A DNA stretch of 64,000 nt from Sulfurimicrobium sp. (GCA_030652035.1 JAUSBJ010000010.1:1-64000), one strand, 5' to 3'. Shown: positions 16,701-26,804, numbered from the stretch's first letter. Notes: generated by a model from the letters alone, not told the origin. A program made the numbers and translations.

Positions 16701-17456
16701 ATGCGCAAATTAACCCAGGCCCTTCTGATTGCCGGTGTCATCGGCGTTCCCGCTTTTGCTGTATCACCCGCCATGGCCGGGGATGCAACGGCAGTTTCCC
16801 CTATCACCGCAAACGTGACTCTGGCTTCGGAATACGTTTACCGCGGGATTTCTCAAACACGCGAAAAACCGGCATTACAAGGCGGGTTTGATTATGCACA
16901 TGACAATGGCCTTTACGTCGGCCTCTGGGGCTCCAACATCAGTTGGCTTGAAGATCTGGGTGTCGGCGCCAGCAGCAGCTTGGAACTGGATATTTACGGT
17001 GGCTACAAAGGCAAGGTCAACGATGATTTCAGCTATGACGTCGGTTACCTGCGCTACCAATACCCTGGCAGCTACCCTGCTGGTTTCGTCAGCCCGAACA
17101 CAGACGAACTCTATGTCGCCGGCTCTTACAAGATGTTTACCTTGAAATATTCCCACAGTTTGTCAAACCTGTTCGGGTACGACAACAGCAAGGGTTCCGG
17201 CTACATCGATGCCAGCGCCAATTTCGATCTGGGCAGCGGCTTCAGCCTGGGGCTCCATGCGGGTCACCAGAAAATCAAGAACTACTCCAACTTCAGCTAC
17301 ACCGACTACAAAATCGGCGTGACCAAGGACTTTGGCGGTGGCTTGAGCGTTACGGGTGCGTACATCGATACCAATGCCGACGACACGCTTTATACCGTGA
17401 AGAACACCAAGATTGCGGATAGCCGCTTTGTCCTCTCCGTCACCAAAGCGTTCTAA
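16701..17456 (+). CDS. TorF-family putative outer membrane porin
   Basis: This 251-residue protein has a signal peptide ending at SPAMA-GDA and a body of amphipathic beta strands with aromatic residues, ending in a C-terminal Phe (VTKAF) as outer membrane barrels do. The segment NVTLASEYVYRGISQTR is typical of the TorF (TIGR02001) family, often encoded beside amtB-glnK. It may let ammonium or small amines reach AmtB. ATG 16701 is chosen over 16695 because AGGAG at 16690-16694 is 6 bases from it but touches the earlier ATG. The sigma-54 promoter upstream ties it to nitrogen control. Confidence 0.85.
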   Translation: MRKLTQALLIAGVIGVPAFAVSPAMAGDATAVSPITANVTLASEYVYRGISQTREKPALQGGFDYAHDNGLYVGLWGSNISWLEDLGVGASSSLELDIYGGYKGKVNDDFSYDVGYLRYQYPGSYPAGFVSPNTDELYVAGSYKMFTLKYSHSLSNLFGYDNSKGSGYIDASANFDLGSGFSLGLHAGHQKIKNYSNFSYTDYKIGVTKDFGGGLSVTGAYIDTNADDTLYTVKNTKIADSRFVLSVTKAF

Positions 17457-17474
17457 TACAAACACAAGTTATAG

Positions 17475-17822
<348 letters not shown>

Positions 17823-17834
17823 AAGGAGCAAGTC

Positions 17835-19253
17835 ATGAAAAAATTGTTTAGCATGATCGCCCTGCTGGGCGTCCTCGGGATGGGCGGCCCGGTGATGGCG
17901 GAAGACGCCGCACCGCTTGCCGATCAGCCCGCAGTGACCGCACCGGCATCCGAAGCTGCTCCTGCAGCACCCGCGGCCGAAGCAGTCACCCCGGCAGCAG
18001 TGCCCGAGGTAGCCCCCGTGCCTGAAGCCAAGCTCGACTCCGGCAATACCGCCTGGATGTTGACTGCCACCGCACTGGTGCTGTTCATGACCATTCCCGG
18101 CCTGGCGCTGTTCTATGGGGGCATGGTACGCAAGAAGAACGTTCTGTCCATCATGATGCAAAGCTTTGCGATTGCAGCCCTGATGTCCGTCATCTGGATG
18201 GTGGCCGGCTACAGCCTGGCCTTCACTCCCGGCAGCGGTTTCATTGGCGGGCTGGACAAGATGTTCCTCAACGGCGTGGGTCTCGATTCCCTGACCGGCG
18301 TGGCGGGTGCGAATATTCCGGAAACCGTGTTCGTGATCTTCCAGATGACATTCGCCATCATCACCCCGGCGCTGATCACCGGTGCTTTTGCCGACCGCAT
18401 GAAGTTCTCCGCCATGATGTGGTTCATGGGCATCTGGTCGCTGGTGGTGTACGCACCGGTTACCCACTGGGTATGGGAAGGCACGGGATGGCTGTTCACC
18501 AAGGGCATCCTGGACTACGCAGGCGGCACCGTGGTGCACATCAACGCCGGTATCGCCGGCCTGGTCATCGCCATCATGCTGGGCAAGCGTATCGGTTACG
18601 GCAAAGAGCCAATGGCACCGCACAACCTGACACTGACCCTGATTGGCGCAGCCATGTTGTGGGTAGGCTGGTTCGGCTTCAACGCGGGCTCCGCCCTGGC
18701 TGCTGACGGCCGTGCCGGCATGGCCATGGCAGTGACCCAGATTGCTGCTGCCGCCGCCGCACTGTCCTGGATGTTTGCCGAGTGGCTGGGCAAGGGCAAG
18801 CCTTCCGTGCTGGGTATCGCATCCGGCGCCGTGGGCGGCCTGGTGGCCATCACCCCGGCAGCCGGTTTCGTCAATCCCATGGGTGCACTGATCATCGGCC
18901 TGGTGTCAGGTGTGGTGTGCTTCTGGGGCGCCACGTCGCTCAAGCGCATGATGGGCTATGATGATTCGCTCGACGCTTTCGGTGTGCATGGTATCGGCGG
19001 CATCGTCGGCGCCCTCCTCACCGGCGTGTTCGCGGTCAAGGCCATCGGCGGCGACGCAGCCTCCGGCCTGATCGAAGGCAATGGTGGCCAGGTCGTCATC
19101 CAGTTGCTCGGTGTCGGCGCCACGGTGGTCTACACCGCCGTCGCCTCCTACATCATCCTCAAGGTGATCGACATGGTGATTGGCCTGCGCGTCTCCGAAG
19201 AAGAAGAGCGCGAAGGTCTGGACGTCAGCCTGCACGGCGAACGTGTGGACTGA
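17835..19253 (+). CDS. amtB: Ammonium transporter AmtB
   Basis: The 472-residue protein has a cleavable signal peptide (to about residue 22), an unusual Ala/Pro/Glu-rich linker (about 23-68), then the eleven-helix Amt core. Family motifs are seen: LALFYGGMVRKKNVLS, the pore Asp/Phe region, GGTVVHINAGIAGL with the first pore His, and DAFGVHGIGGIVGALLTG with the second. The C-terminal tail ends in LDVSLHGERVD, the cytoplasmic region that GlnK engages. It transports ammonium into the cell. Confidence 0.96.
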   Translation: MKKLFSMIALLGVLGMGGPVMAEDAAPLADQPAVTAPASEAAPAAPAAEAVTPAAVPEVAPVPEAKLDSGNTAWMLTATALVLFMTIPGLALFYGGMVRKKNVLSIMMQSFAIAALMSVIWMVAGYSLAFTPGSGFIGGLDKMFLNGVGLDSLTGVAGANIPETVFVIFQMTFAIITPALITGAFADRMKFSAMMWFMGIWSLVVYAPVTHWVWEGTGWLFTKGILDYAGGTVVHINAGIAGLVIAIMLGKRIGYGKEPMAPHNLTLTLIGAAMLWVGWFGFNAGSALAADGRAGMAMAVTQIAAAAAALSWMFAEWLGKGKPSVLGIASGAVGGLVAITPAAGFVNPMGALIIGLVSGVVCFWGATSLKRMMGYDDSLDAFGVHGIGGIVGALLTGVFAVKAIGGDAASGLIEGNGGQVVIQLLGVGATVVYTAVASYIILKVIDMVIGLRVSEEEEREGLDVSLHGERVD

Positions 19254-19261
19254 TAGCAAAA

Positions 19262-19295
19262 GCCCTGCGGATACTGAGCACGGTATCCGCAGGGC
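19262..19295 (+). terminator. Hairpin directly after amtB
   Basis: A perfect 12-bp stem GCCCTGCGGATA / TATCCGCAGGGC with a 10-base loop begins 8 bases after the amtB stop. No T-run follows, so it probably protects the 3' end or pauses polymerase; the true terminator is just downstream. Confidence 0.55.
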
Positions 19296-19339
19296 GCGGT
19301 GCTAGATTTCTCCATTACCTCTCCCTCAAGAGTGGATTC

Positions 19340-19366
19340 AGGACGGCGCAAGCCGTCCTTTTTTTT
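19340..19366 (+). terminator. Rho-independent terminator of the amtB operon
   Basis: AGGACGGC-GCAA-GCCGTCCT is an 8-bp stem with a tetraloop, followed by eight T residues. This is a strong intrinsic terminator for the porin-glnK-amtB transcript. Confidence 0.9.
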
Positions 19367-19625
19367 GTAGTTCTGCTGCAATCATTGATGCGCCCTGAAC
19401 ACCAAGCACCATGAGACACCTTGTGGCGCGCGTTGTATTCGAATTTTCTGCTGATAAAGAAAGTTACAGGCATGGTCATTCCCACTTCAGTGGGGCGACT
19501 CGGGAAGGACTGGACCCGTTTGTCAATCTCCGCAGACTCTGCCTCGATGGTACTTATTCGCGGAGCCTGGGTGATGGCAAATCCACAGACAATCGGTGTT
19601 GTAATTCAGGACGAAAATCCTGCGC
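19367..19625. other. Gap between the amtB terminator and mtgA with no supported gene
   Basis: Two overlapping open frames start at 19411 and 19421 on the + strand, but neither has a ribosome site or recognisable domain, and both run into mtgA on the other strand. I see no RNA gene or clear repeat here. It may be the remains of a decayed gene. Confidence 0.4.
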
Positions 19626-20321
19626 TCAAGGCACTTCCGCCGCCGGCATTCGCGCCAGGATGATAGCCGTCTTCCTTGCCAGTCCCCGTGCGTTGCGGTT
19701 TTTATCGTAGTAGCGCGGATTGGGCACCATGGCGGCGAGCTTGGCGGCCTGTTCTGGCCCAAGATTGGCGGCGCTGGTCTTGTAGTAGTGACGGGCTGCG
19801 GCTTCCGCGCCGAACACGCCGTTACCCCATTCGATCACGTTGAGATAGATCTCGAAAATCCGCCGTTTCGACATCATTTTTTCCAGCATCAGCGTGATCA
19901 GCGCTTCCTCACCCTTGCGCCAGAAAACCTTCTTGGAGGAGAGAAACAGGTTCTTGGCCAGTTGCTGGCTGATGGTGGAGCCGCCGGCGACGATCTTGCC
20001 CTTTTTCAGGTTCTTTTCGTAGGCCTTCTGGATGCCTTCCCAGTCGAAACCCTCGTGGTCGACGAATTTGGCGTCCTCGGAGGCAATCAGTGCGCGCTTG
20101 AGGTGGGGCGAGATGCGATTGTAAGGCACCCACTTGTGGCGCAGTTCGGCATCTGGGTTCTTTTCCTGCATTTCTGCCAGCCGCGTGTTCATGAAAGCGC
20201 TGGTGGCGGGGTTGTGGTCTACCCACCACCAGATATGCGCGAATATCCATGCCTGGTACAGCACTACCACTGCGGCGAGGATCAGTACGCTGCGCCACAG
20301 CCAGCGCCACAGGAATTTCAT
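19626..20321 (-). CDS. mtgA: Monofunctional biosynthetic peptidoglycan transglycosylase
   Basis: This 231-residue protein has an N-terminal membrane anchor (about 8-28) and a GT51 glycosyltransferase domain. The motif [19 protein letters not shown] carries the catalytic Glu, followed by [16 protein letters not shown] and [14 protein letters not shown]. It polymerises lipid II into glycan strands and has no transpeptidase domain. The ATG at 20321 overlaps the aroE stop by 2 bases; the longer frame from 20375 lies inside aroE. Confidence 0.93.
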   Translation of the reverse strand: MKFLWRWLWRSVLILAAVVVLYQAWIFAHIWWWVDHNPATSAFMNTRLAEMQEKNPDAELRHKWVPYNRISPHLKRALIASEDAKFVDHEGFDWEGIQKAYEKNLKKGKIVAGGSTISQQLAKNLFLSSKKVFWRKGEEALITLMLEKMMSKRRIFEIYLNVIEWGNGVFGAEAAARHYYKTSAANLGPEQAAKLAAMVPNPRYYDKNRNARGLARKTAIILARMPAAEVP

Positions 20322-21133
20322 AGCGCCTTCAGCTTGGCCATGACGGATTGGGTGTCCGGGCGTACACCGCGCCACAGGAAGAAGGATTCTGCCGCCTGCT
20401 CCACCAGCATGCCGAGACCATCCGCGAGTTGTTCTGCGCCGTGAGTCTGGGCGAACAGCAGGAAGGGCGTCAGCCCCTTGCCGTACATCATGTCGTAGGC
20501 CAGGCTTCGAGGAGAGAAAACGCCAGCCGGCAGAGGGGGAAGCTCGTCTGACAGGCTGCTGGATGTGGCGTTGATGATAAGGTCGAAATGGCAGCCGGCC
20601 AGACTGTCATATTCACCGCTGGAGATGTCGCCGTGGACCAGGAACAGTTGCGCCAGTTCGTGCGCCTTGGCGGGAGTGCGATTGGCGATGGCAAACAGTG
20701 CCGGATATTCTTTCAGTAGCGGAAGAATCACGCCGCGTGCCGCGCCGCCTGCGCCCATGAGGAGTATGCGCTTGCCCTGTATCTTGAAGCCGAGGTTGTG
20801 GGTGATGTCGCGTACCAGGCCGGCCCCGTCTGTATTGTCGCCAAGAATCTCGCCGTCCTCAAACTTGAGCGTGTTGACCGCCTGCGCCAGTTGGGCGCGT
20901 TCGGTCAGGCGGGTGGCCAGTTTCCATGCTTCCTGCTTGAAAGGCACCGTGACGTTGAGCCCTTTTCCGCCTTCCGCCCGGAATGCGTTTACCGTGACGG
21001 AAAAGCCGTCAAGCGGGGCGAGCAGGGCAGTGTAGCTGAGGTCTTGTCCGGTTTGCAGCGCAAATTCGGCGTGAATCAAGGGGGATTTGCTGTGAGCAAT
21101 GGGGTTTCCCACCACGGCATAACGGTCGGTCAT
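20318..21133 (-). CDS. aroE: Shikimate dehydrogenase
   Basis: AroE reduces 3-dehydroshikimate to shikimate with NADPH in the chorismate pathway. The 271-residue protein has the substrate site ([12 protein letters not shown]), the catalytic Lys in [10 protein letters not shown], the Asp in GDNTDGAGL, and the nucleotide motifs GAGGAARG and ANRTPAKA, the latter favouring NADP. It is cotranscribed with mtgA. Confidence 0.96.
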   Translation of the reverse strand: MTDRYAVVGNPIAHSKSPLIHAEFALQTGQDLSYTALLAPLDGFSVTVNAFRAEGGKGLNVTVPFKQEAWKLATRLTERAQLAQAVNTLKFEDGEILGDNTDGAGLVRDITHNLGFKIQGKRILLMGAGGAARGVILPLLKEYPALFAIANRTPAKAHELAQLFLVHGDISSGEYDSLAGCHFDLIINATSSSLSDELPPLPAGVFSPRSLAYDMMYGKGLTPFLLFAQTHGAEQLADGLGMLVEQAAESFFLWRGVRPDTQSVMAKLKAL

Positions 21134-21254
21134 GATGTTCTCTTGTTTCGGTTTTCTGGGGGCGAATTCTACCCCAGCGTTGATTTTCGCATTAAGGCTT
21201 TCTCAAGTAAGCTATATACTACAAAAAACAGTGTTTAAATGAGGGGGGACTTCA

Positions 21255-22442
21255 ATGTTACGGGTAATTTCGATTTTCTTGTTTCTGGCGGCAATGATGA
21301 GTGGCGCTTCGGCTTGGTCTGCGGAAGGTTTGAAGCTGGTTGCGGTGCCATCGGATAGCGAGCGTTTTTCGGATGTTGATGTTTTGAACAAATATCAGGC
21401 ATTGGCCAAGTATTTGGGCTCGCAATTGAAAGTGCCAGTGGATTTCTCTCCGGTAGCAAGTCCTTTTATCGCGGCCAAACGTGCCAGTCGAGGCGAGTAC
21501 GACATGATCATCGCCCCCGCCCATACCATTGCCAGCGTGTTGAAAGCCGGCTTCAACCCGCTATGCAAGGAGGGTGGTACGGTGGAGACCATTTTTGTCG
21601 CCGGCCAGAATTCGAAGTGGGGCGGCATCAAGGAGGCGAACGGAGCGAAACTGGGCCTGCCGCCTTTTGAATCCCTCCAGGCCAGCTTGGCGCGCGGGGA
21701 ACTGAATTCCAAGGCGGTGGAGACCAAGAAACATTTCAAGGAGGCGCGTTATTTCCGCAGCCAGGAAGCCCAGCTTTTTGCACTTGAAATCAACAGCATG
21801 GACATCGTCGCAGTGGATTCCGCCATGGCAGAGAAGTGGCTGAAATTGCATCCTGGCAAGATTATCCAGCGCACTGCCGAAGCCCCAAAGATGGCTTTTG
21901 CCGTAAATACCAAGAAAATAAGCCCGGATCAGGAGAAGGTGATCGAGAGCGCCCTGTTGAAATATGCTGAAGTAGAGACCCATGCCTGGAAAAAAATTTC
22001 TTTCTCGCCAACCAAGCGTGAGGAGTTTGTTTCGATTGCCTCCATGCTCAACACGACACCCAAGGAATTGGCCGGCGTTCACGTGATCGAAGCCAAGCAG
22101 GCCAGTGATTTGATTGCAAAAGGGGTGCTCGTGGTAGACGTGCGTAACGAAGCCGAATATCTGGAAGGTCATGTCAAGGGCGCCTTGCAGATTCCTTACC
22201 ATGAGGTCAGCGCGAAAGAAGTTGGGTTCGATGCCTCGGAAGACAAGTTCGATCTGTCCAAGCTGCCCCACGACAAAAATACCGCCATGCTGCTCTATTG
22301 CGACGGCACGCATTGCTGGAAAAGCTACAAGTCCGCCTTGATGGCCGTCCGGGACGGTTACAAGAATATATACTGGTTCCGTGGTGGTTTCCCGGAATGG
22401 AAAGCTGCCGGTTACCCGATTGACACGGGAAAAACCAAATAG
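21255..22442 (+). CDS. Periplasmic PhnD-like binding protein fused to a rhodanese domain
   Basis: The 395-residue protein has a signal peptide (to about residue 23, SAWSA-EG). Next comes a phosphonate/phosphite-type substrate-binding domain (about 25-265; KYQALAKYLGSQLKVPVDF and MIIAPAHTIASVL are typical), then a rhodanese domain (about 280-390) with the active-site Cys349 in LLYCDGTHCWKS. A second Cys at 354 could form a disulfide. The fusion puts a sulfur-transfer or redox domain in the periplasm on a solute-binding scaffold. No ABC permease lies nearby, so the protein may sense or handle a sulfur or oxyanion species rather than import it. GGGGGA precedes the start, and the CDF gene follows 26 bases later. 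Confidence 0.8.
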   Translation: MLRVISIFLFLAAMMSGASAWSAEGLKLVAVPSDSERFSDVDVLNKYQALAKYLGSQLKVPVDFSPVASPFIAAKRASRGEYDMIIAPAHTIASVLKAGFNPLCKEGGTVETIFVAGQNSKWGGIKEANGAKLGLPPFESLQASLARGELNSKAVETKKHFKEARYFRSQEAQLFALEINSMDIVAVDSAMAEKWLKLHPGKIIQRTAEAPKMAFAVNTKKISPDQEKVIESALLKYAEVETHAWKKISFSPTKREEFVSIASMLNTTPKELAGVHVIEAKQASDLIAKGVLVVDVRNEAEYLEGHVKGALQIPYHEVSAKEVGFDASEDKFDLSKLPHDKNTAMLLYCDGTHCWKSYKSALMAVRDGYKNIYWFRGGFPEWKAAGYPIDTGKTK

Positions 22443-22468
22443 AACCGGTTGGTTCCGACGGAGTCGTT

Positions 22469-23623
22469 GTGGAAGAACAAAGTTTAAAATCCGGCGCGTC
22501 CAAGGGGGGGCACCACTACCGCGAAGCAAAGAAAGTGACGCTGGTCAGCGTCGGCGTAAATGTTGTACTGACGGCGTTGCAGATCGTTGTTGGCATCATC
22601 GGTAAATCCCAGGCGCTGGTGGCCGACGGTCTGCATTCCCTGTCCGATCTGCTATGCGATTTTCTGGTGCTATTCGCCAACCGCCATGGCTCGAAAGACG
22701 CAGATAAGGATCATCCTTATGGTCATGCCCGCATCGAGACCGCGACCACATTTGTACTGGGCGTGATCCTGATGGGCACGGGCGCTGCCCTGCTGTGGGG
22801 CGCGGCGCAGCGACTGGAAGATCCGGCCGCATTGCAGACAGTGCATGTCATGACGCTATGGATCGCCATACTTACATTGGTGGGTAAAGAGAGTTTGTTC
22901 CGCTACATGCTGCATGTGGCGCGCAAATTGCGTTCGCGCATGCTCGAGGCGAATGCCTGGCATGCGCGCTCGGACGCGGCCTCCTCGGTGGTGGTGGTGG
23001 TGGGTATTGCCGGCAATCTGGCCGGCGTGACTTCGCTGGACCTGCTCGCTGCGGCACTGGTGGCCGCGATGATTTTCCGCATGGGCTGGAAGCAGGCCTA
23101 CCACGCCCTGATGGAACTGATCGATACCAGCCTGGACGAAAAAGATGTGGCAGCGATCCGGGCAACCTTGCTCGCCACGCCGGGTGTGCGCGATCTGCAT
23201 GAGTTGCGCACGCGACGCATGGGCGACCGGGCGCTGGTGGACGCGCATGTGCTGGTGGATCCGAAAATCAGTGTTTCTGAAGGGCATTACGTGGCGGAAA
23301 CGGCGCGCGCACGGGTGGTCAAAACGCACGATGCACTCGACGTAATGATCCATATTGATCCCGAGGATGATTCGGCGGTCAAGCGCAGTTTGCACCTGCC
23401 GCCGCGCGAAACGCTGCTGGCCCACCTGGAGCAACAAATGGGCATGCCGCTACCCTTGTCCAGCCGAATTACCCTGCATTATCTGGATGGAAGGGTTGAA
23501 GCAGATATTTTCCTGCCTGGCCCGGCACCAGACGAAGCCTTCACCAGAGCCGCTGTAGAACTGCCAGGGGATGACACTTTTTTTGGCGCAATCCGAATAT
23601 TTTACGAAGTTGCACCAAAATAG
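22469..23623 (+). CDS. Cation diffusion facilitator (CDF) family metal transporter
   Basis: The 384-residue membrane protein has six predicted TM segments in residues 22-220. The metal-binding HxxxD motifs are in TM2 (ADGLHSLSDLLCD) and TM5 (NAWHARSDAASS), and the cytoplasmic dimer domain follows. CDF proteins export Zn, Fe, Mn or Co by proton exchange; the HD-HD pattern does not settle the metal. An extra 90-residue C-terminal region beyond the usual CDF length has no clear family. The start is GTG with GGAG upstream. The end of the gene overlaps an NtrC-like site that probably serves glnA. Confidence 0.88.
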   Translation: MEEQSLKSGASKGGHHYREAKKVTLVSVGVNVVLTALQIVVGIIGKSQALVADGLHSLSDLLCDFLVLFANRHGSKDADKDHPYGHARIETATTFVLGVILMGTGAALLWGAAQRLEDPAALQTVHVMTLWIAILTLVGKESLFRYMLHVARKLRSRMLEANAWHARSDAASSVVVVVGIAGNLAGVTSLDLLAAALVAAMIFRMGWKQAYHALMELIDTSLDEKDVAAIRATLLATPGVRDLHELRTRRMGDRALVDAHVLVDPKISVSEGHYVAETARARVVKTHDALDVMIHIDPEDDSAVKRSLHLPPRETLLAHLEQQMGMPLPLSSRITLHYLDGRVEADIFLPGPAPDEAFTRAAVELPGDDTFFGAIRIFYEVAPK

Positions 23624-23627
23624 TGCA
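23611..23627. promoter_or_regulatory. NtrC-like enhancer site upstream of glnA
   Basis: TGCACCAAAATAGTGCA matches the NtrC consensus TGCACY-N5-GGTGCA with one mismatch and is almost a perfect dyad. It overlaps the stop codon of the CDF gene and lies 93 bases upstream of the sigma-54 promoter. Confidence 0.7.
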
Positions 23628-23719
23628 TGTTGGCTGGAAGACGCCTTGTTATGGTGCAGCAATTTTTCTGCATCTCCTGTAACTGGTTATGGCAAAATAG
23701 CTTTTTTTGCTTTAACACG

Positions 23720-23735
23720 TGGCATGTTTCATGCT
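23720..23735 (+). promoter_or_regulatory. Sigma-54 promoter of glnA
   Basis: TGGCATGTTTCATGCT keeps GG and GC 10 bases apart and fits the -24/-12 consensus. It is 52 bases before the glnA start. Together with the NtrC-like site this is the standard nitrogen-limitation control of glutamine synthetase. Confidence 0.75.
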
Positions 23736-23786
23736 ACTCAAAAAGCTCACAGAATTTTTACCCGTTATTTCGTTTAGGAGAAAAGT

Positions 23787-25196
23787 ATGGCGGTTGCTGA
23801 TGTATTGAAAATGATCAAGGACAACGAAGTCAAGTTCGTTGATCTGCGTTTTACCGACACGCGCGGCAAAGAGCAGCACGTTTCTATCCCTTCCCACGTG
23901 GTGAACGAGGATTGGTTCGAAGACGGCCATGCTTTCGACGGCTCCTCGATTGCCGGCTGGAAAGGCATTCAGGCTTCCGACATGCTGCTGATGCCGGACC
24001 CGGACACCGCCAACATGGACCCGTTCTTCGACGAGTCCACCCTGATCATCAGCTGCGACGTAGTTGAGCCTTCCGATGGCAAAGGCTATGACCGCTGCCC
24101 GCGCTCCATCGCCAAGCGCGCTGAAGCCTATCTGAAATCCTCCGGCATTGGCGACACCGCCTATTTTGGCCCGGAACCTGAATTCTTCATTTTCGATTCC
24201 GTGACCTGGCATGCCGACATGTCCGGCGCCTCGGTTTCGATCGATTCCGAAGAAGCTGCATGGTCTTCCAAGGCACGCCTCGAAGGCGGCAACATGGGTC
24301 ACCGTCCGGGCGTCAAGGGCGGCTATTTCCCCGTTCCTCCCGTCGACTCCTTCCAGGATATCCGTTCCGCCATGTGCCTGGCACTGGAAGAAATGGGCGT
24401 GCCGGTAGAAGTTCACCACCACGAAGTAGCGACCGCCGGCCAATGCGAAATCGGCACCAAGTTCAGCACCCTGGTGAAGCGCGCTGACTGGACCCAGATC
24501 CTGAAATACGTGGTGCACAACGTATCCCATGCCTACGGCAAAACCGCGACCTTCATGCCCAAGCCTATCGTTGGCGACAACGGTTCCGGCATGCACGTGC
24601 ACCAGTCGATCTGGAAAGACGGCAAAAACCTGTTTGCCGGCAACGGTTATGGTGGCCTGTCTGAACTCGCGCTGTTTTACATCGGCGGCATCATCAAGCA
24701 CGCTCGTGCGCTGAATGCAATCACCAACCCCGGCACCAATTCCTACAAGCGTCTGGTGCCTGGCTTCGAAGCGCCCGTGATGCTGGCCTACTCCGCCAAG
24801 AACCGCTCCGCTTCGATCCGCATTCCGCATGTGGCCAGCGACAAGGCGCGTCGTATCGAGACCCGCTTTCCCGATCCTTCCGCCAACCCGTACCTGTGCT
24901 TCTCCGCATTGATGATGGCTGGCCTCGACGGCATCCAGAACAAGATTCATCCAGGCGATGCCATGGACAAGAATCTGTACGATCTGCCGCCGGAAGAAGA
25001 GAAACTGGTTCCGACCGTGTGCTCCTCTCTCGAGCAGGCGCTGGACTACCTGAACAACGACCGCGAGTTCCTGACCCGTGGCGGTGTGTTCTCCAATGAC
25101 TGGATCGATGCTTACATCACCCTGAAGATGGAAGACGTCACCCGCTTCCGCATGACCACGCATCCGGTCGAGTTTGATATGTATTACAGCCTGTAA
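23787..25196 (+). CDS. glnA: Glutamine synthetase, type I
   Basis: The 469-residue enzyme makes glutamine from glutamate, ammonium and ATP as a dodecamer. It has the beta-Grasp domain ([17 protein letters not shown]), the signature [11 protein letters not shown], the ATP motif [18 protein letters not shown], and the adenylylation site with Tyr in NLYDLPPEE, so activity is probably tuned by GlnE. AGGAG precedes the ATG. It forms one nitrogen regulon with glnK-amtB. Confidence 0.97.
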   Translation: MAVADVLKMIKDNEVKFVDLRFTDTRGKEQHVSIPSHVVNEDWFEDGHAFDGSSIAGWKGIQASDMLLMPDPDTANMDPFFDESTLIISCDVVEPSDGKGYDRCPRSIAKRAEAYLKSSGIGDTAYFGPEPEFFIFDSVTWHADMSGASVSIDSEEAAWSSKARLEGGNMGHRPGVKGGYFPVPPVDSFQDIRSAMCLALEEMGVPVEVHHHEVATAGQCEIGTKFSTLVKRADWTQILKYVVHNVSHAYGKTATFMPKPIVGDNGSGMHVHQSIWKDGKNLFAGNGYGGLSELALFYIGGIIKHARALNAITNPGTNSYKRLVPGFEAPVMLAYSAKNRSASIRIPHVASDKARRIETRFPDPSANPYLCFSALMMAGLDGIQNKIHPGDAMDKNLYDLPPEEEKLVPTVCSSLEQALDYLNNDREFLTRGGVFSNDWIDAYITLKMEDVTRFRMTTHPVEFDMYYSL

Positions 25197-25211
25197 TCCG
25201 GCTGCGGCAAC

Positions 25212-25239
25212 AAAAAAGGGCGCTTCGGCGCCCTTTTTT
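25212..25239 (+). terminator. Rho-independent terminator after glnA
   Basis: AAAAAAGGGCGC-TTCG-GCGCCCTTTTTT forms a symmetrical stem with a TTCG tetraloop and flanking A and T runs. It can work in both directions, ending glnA and rnpB, which converge here. Confidence 0.92.
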
Positions 25240-25251
25240 ATTTGGGGTAAG

Positions 25252-25704
25252 GTGAAGCTGGCCGATAAGCCGGGTTCTGTCGTGGACAGTCATTCCTCTA
25301 GGCGCTGGATTGCTCCAGCGCTCAAGCAGCCTACCCGGGGGCAACGCGAGCAGCGCCAGTGCCCCCCTATTTGGCCTTGCTCCGGATGGGGTTTAGCCTG
25401 CCATTCCTGTTGCCAAGAACGCGGTGAGCTCTTACCTGGCGGAGGCTTTCACCTCCACCCGCCCTCCTTGCGGAGTGCGCGCCTTTTAGCGCCGGCATAA
25501 CCTGCAAGCAGGCTAGCCTTTACTGAAAGGCGCTAGCGCGCCTTTTCAACCTTACCTGATCCCTTGCGGGCCATCGGCGGTATGTTTTCTGTGCCACTTT
25601 CCATCGCCTCGCGGCGTCCGGCCGTTAGCCGGCATCCTGCTCTGCGGAGCCCGGACTTTCCTCTGCATGGAAAACCATACAGCGACTGCCTAGCCAGCTT
25701 CGGC
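25252..25704 (-). ncRNA. rnpB: RNase P RNA, bacterial class A
   Basis: Read on the minus strand, the region contains the conserved 5' GAGGAAAGTCCGGGCTC core (about 25648-25665), the ACAGAAA element, and the 3' conserved ACAGAACCCGGCTTATCGG. The ends pair as helix P1: GAAGCTGGC near 25701 with GCCAGCTTC near 25254. The length of about 450 nt is normal. The RNA is the catalytic part of RNase P, which matures tRNA 5' ends. TTGACT at 25747-25752 with an AT-rich -10 region could be its promoter. Confidence 0.95.
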
Positions 25705-25766
25705 TTGGATTTTAGCACGATTCGTGATATAAATCCCGACTAAGTTAGTCAACTATAGGATTCGTC

Positions 25767-26801
25767 ATGGCGCCCGATCTCTACAGCCTGAGTGCTACCG
25801 TGCAACACAACTGCCACATCAGCGATGCCCTGCATGCGCGCAACTACACCATGTGCACGTATTTGCTCAAGATGCGTGAATATTTTCGCTGGGAACAGCG
25901 TTTCCCTTTCAACGCGGCCTTGCCCAAGAAAGAGCTGGGAGACTGGCTGAGCCATCGCGAAACCTTATGGGAAGGCCTGGAAGCAGAGAAATTTGAGCCC
26001 ATACAGGTCAAGGGGCATAGACTGGATCCGTTCGAAACCTCGGCCATCAATCGCGAGTTGCTTCCTCATGGCATGGTTTACAGCGGGGGCTATGGAGGGC
26101 ACGCCGCGCCGCATTTCTTTCTTGCTGACCTGATTCGTGCCGAGCAGCGGGAAGGGCTTCCGGTGCTGATCGCCGGGCGCGAACATGCACGAGACATGGC
26201 CGCCCCCCCGGCAATGATGCTGGATGGCACGCTGTTCATCCGGCGCGAATCCATGCGCCGGATGTTGTGGGAAAAGATCGAGGAATGGCGTTGGAAAAAG
26301 CAGCAGGATGCCATGTCGCGAGCGATGAACTGTTACGATTTCGAAGCCAGTTTCGAGCGTGCGCTTGAACAGATGACTGACAACGAAATCGAATCAGCGC
26401 TGCTGCATGAAATCGGAGAATGGCGCGCCGAAAAGTGTCTGGGAGAAGAATGGGGAAGTATATTGCTGTCCGTTAGCGGTACGCGTGGTGAACTGGTGGT
26501 GCGTGCAGTGCGCGACCATCTGGCGGATTGTCTCTCGACCCTCCCCGCGTTACTGGAGCAGGAAAATGACGCCAGCCTGCATTTCTATTTCGCCAATTTC
26601 AGGGGGATGCGGCGGGAACTGTATCCCGAACTGACGGAGGCATACCAGCGCTGGGTGGATGGGGGGCAATTGCATGCGCTACGTAACCAAGCCCGGCAAG
26701 GTGCCCAACGCTGGTTGGAAAAGGCACAGAATCTGGTCAGCATTTACCGAATCCGACCGGAGGCCTGCGCCGAAGAAATTGGGCGCATGTGTGAGCGTTA
26801 G
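25767..26801 (+). CDS. Conserved hypothetical protein (possibly Sfum_1244 family)
   Basis: The 344-residue protein has no signal peptide or membrane segment and appears mostly alpha-helical. Conserved-looking stretches include VQHNCHISDALHARNYTMC near the N-terminus and LPHGMVYSGGYGGHAAPHFFL in the middle. The first resembles what I remember of the Sfum_1244 family, whose function is unknown. Several His and Cys residues could bind metal but no motif is decisive. It starts 60 bases beyond the rnpB 5' end on the opposite strand, so the two share a divergent promoter region. Confidence 0.7.
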   Translation: MAPDLYSLSATVQHNCHISDALHARNYTMCTYLLKMREYFRWEQRFPFNAALPKKELGDWLSHRETLWEGLEAEKFEPIQVKGHRLDPFETSAINRELLPHGMVYSGGYGGHAAPHFFLADLIRAEQREGLPVLIAGREHARDMAAPPAMMLDGTLFIRRESMRRMLWEKIEEWRWKKQQDAMSRAMNCYDFEASFERALEQMTDNEIESALLHEIGEWRAEKCLGEEWGSILLSVSGTRGELVVRAVRDHLADCLSTLPALLEQENDASLHFYFANFRGMRRELYPELTEAYQRWVDGGQLHALRNQARQGAQRWLEKAQNLVSIYRIRPEACAEEIGRMCER

Positions 26802-26804
26802 CGC

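Noticed and set aside
19411-19710. Open frames between the amtB terminator and mtgA
   Set aside because: No ribosome site, no recognisable domain, and overlap with mtgA on the other strand.
23640-23720. Second sigma-54 promoter at TGGCAAAATAGC before glnA
   Set aside because: No GC at the right distance from the GG; the site at 23720-23735 fits better.
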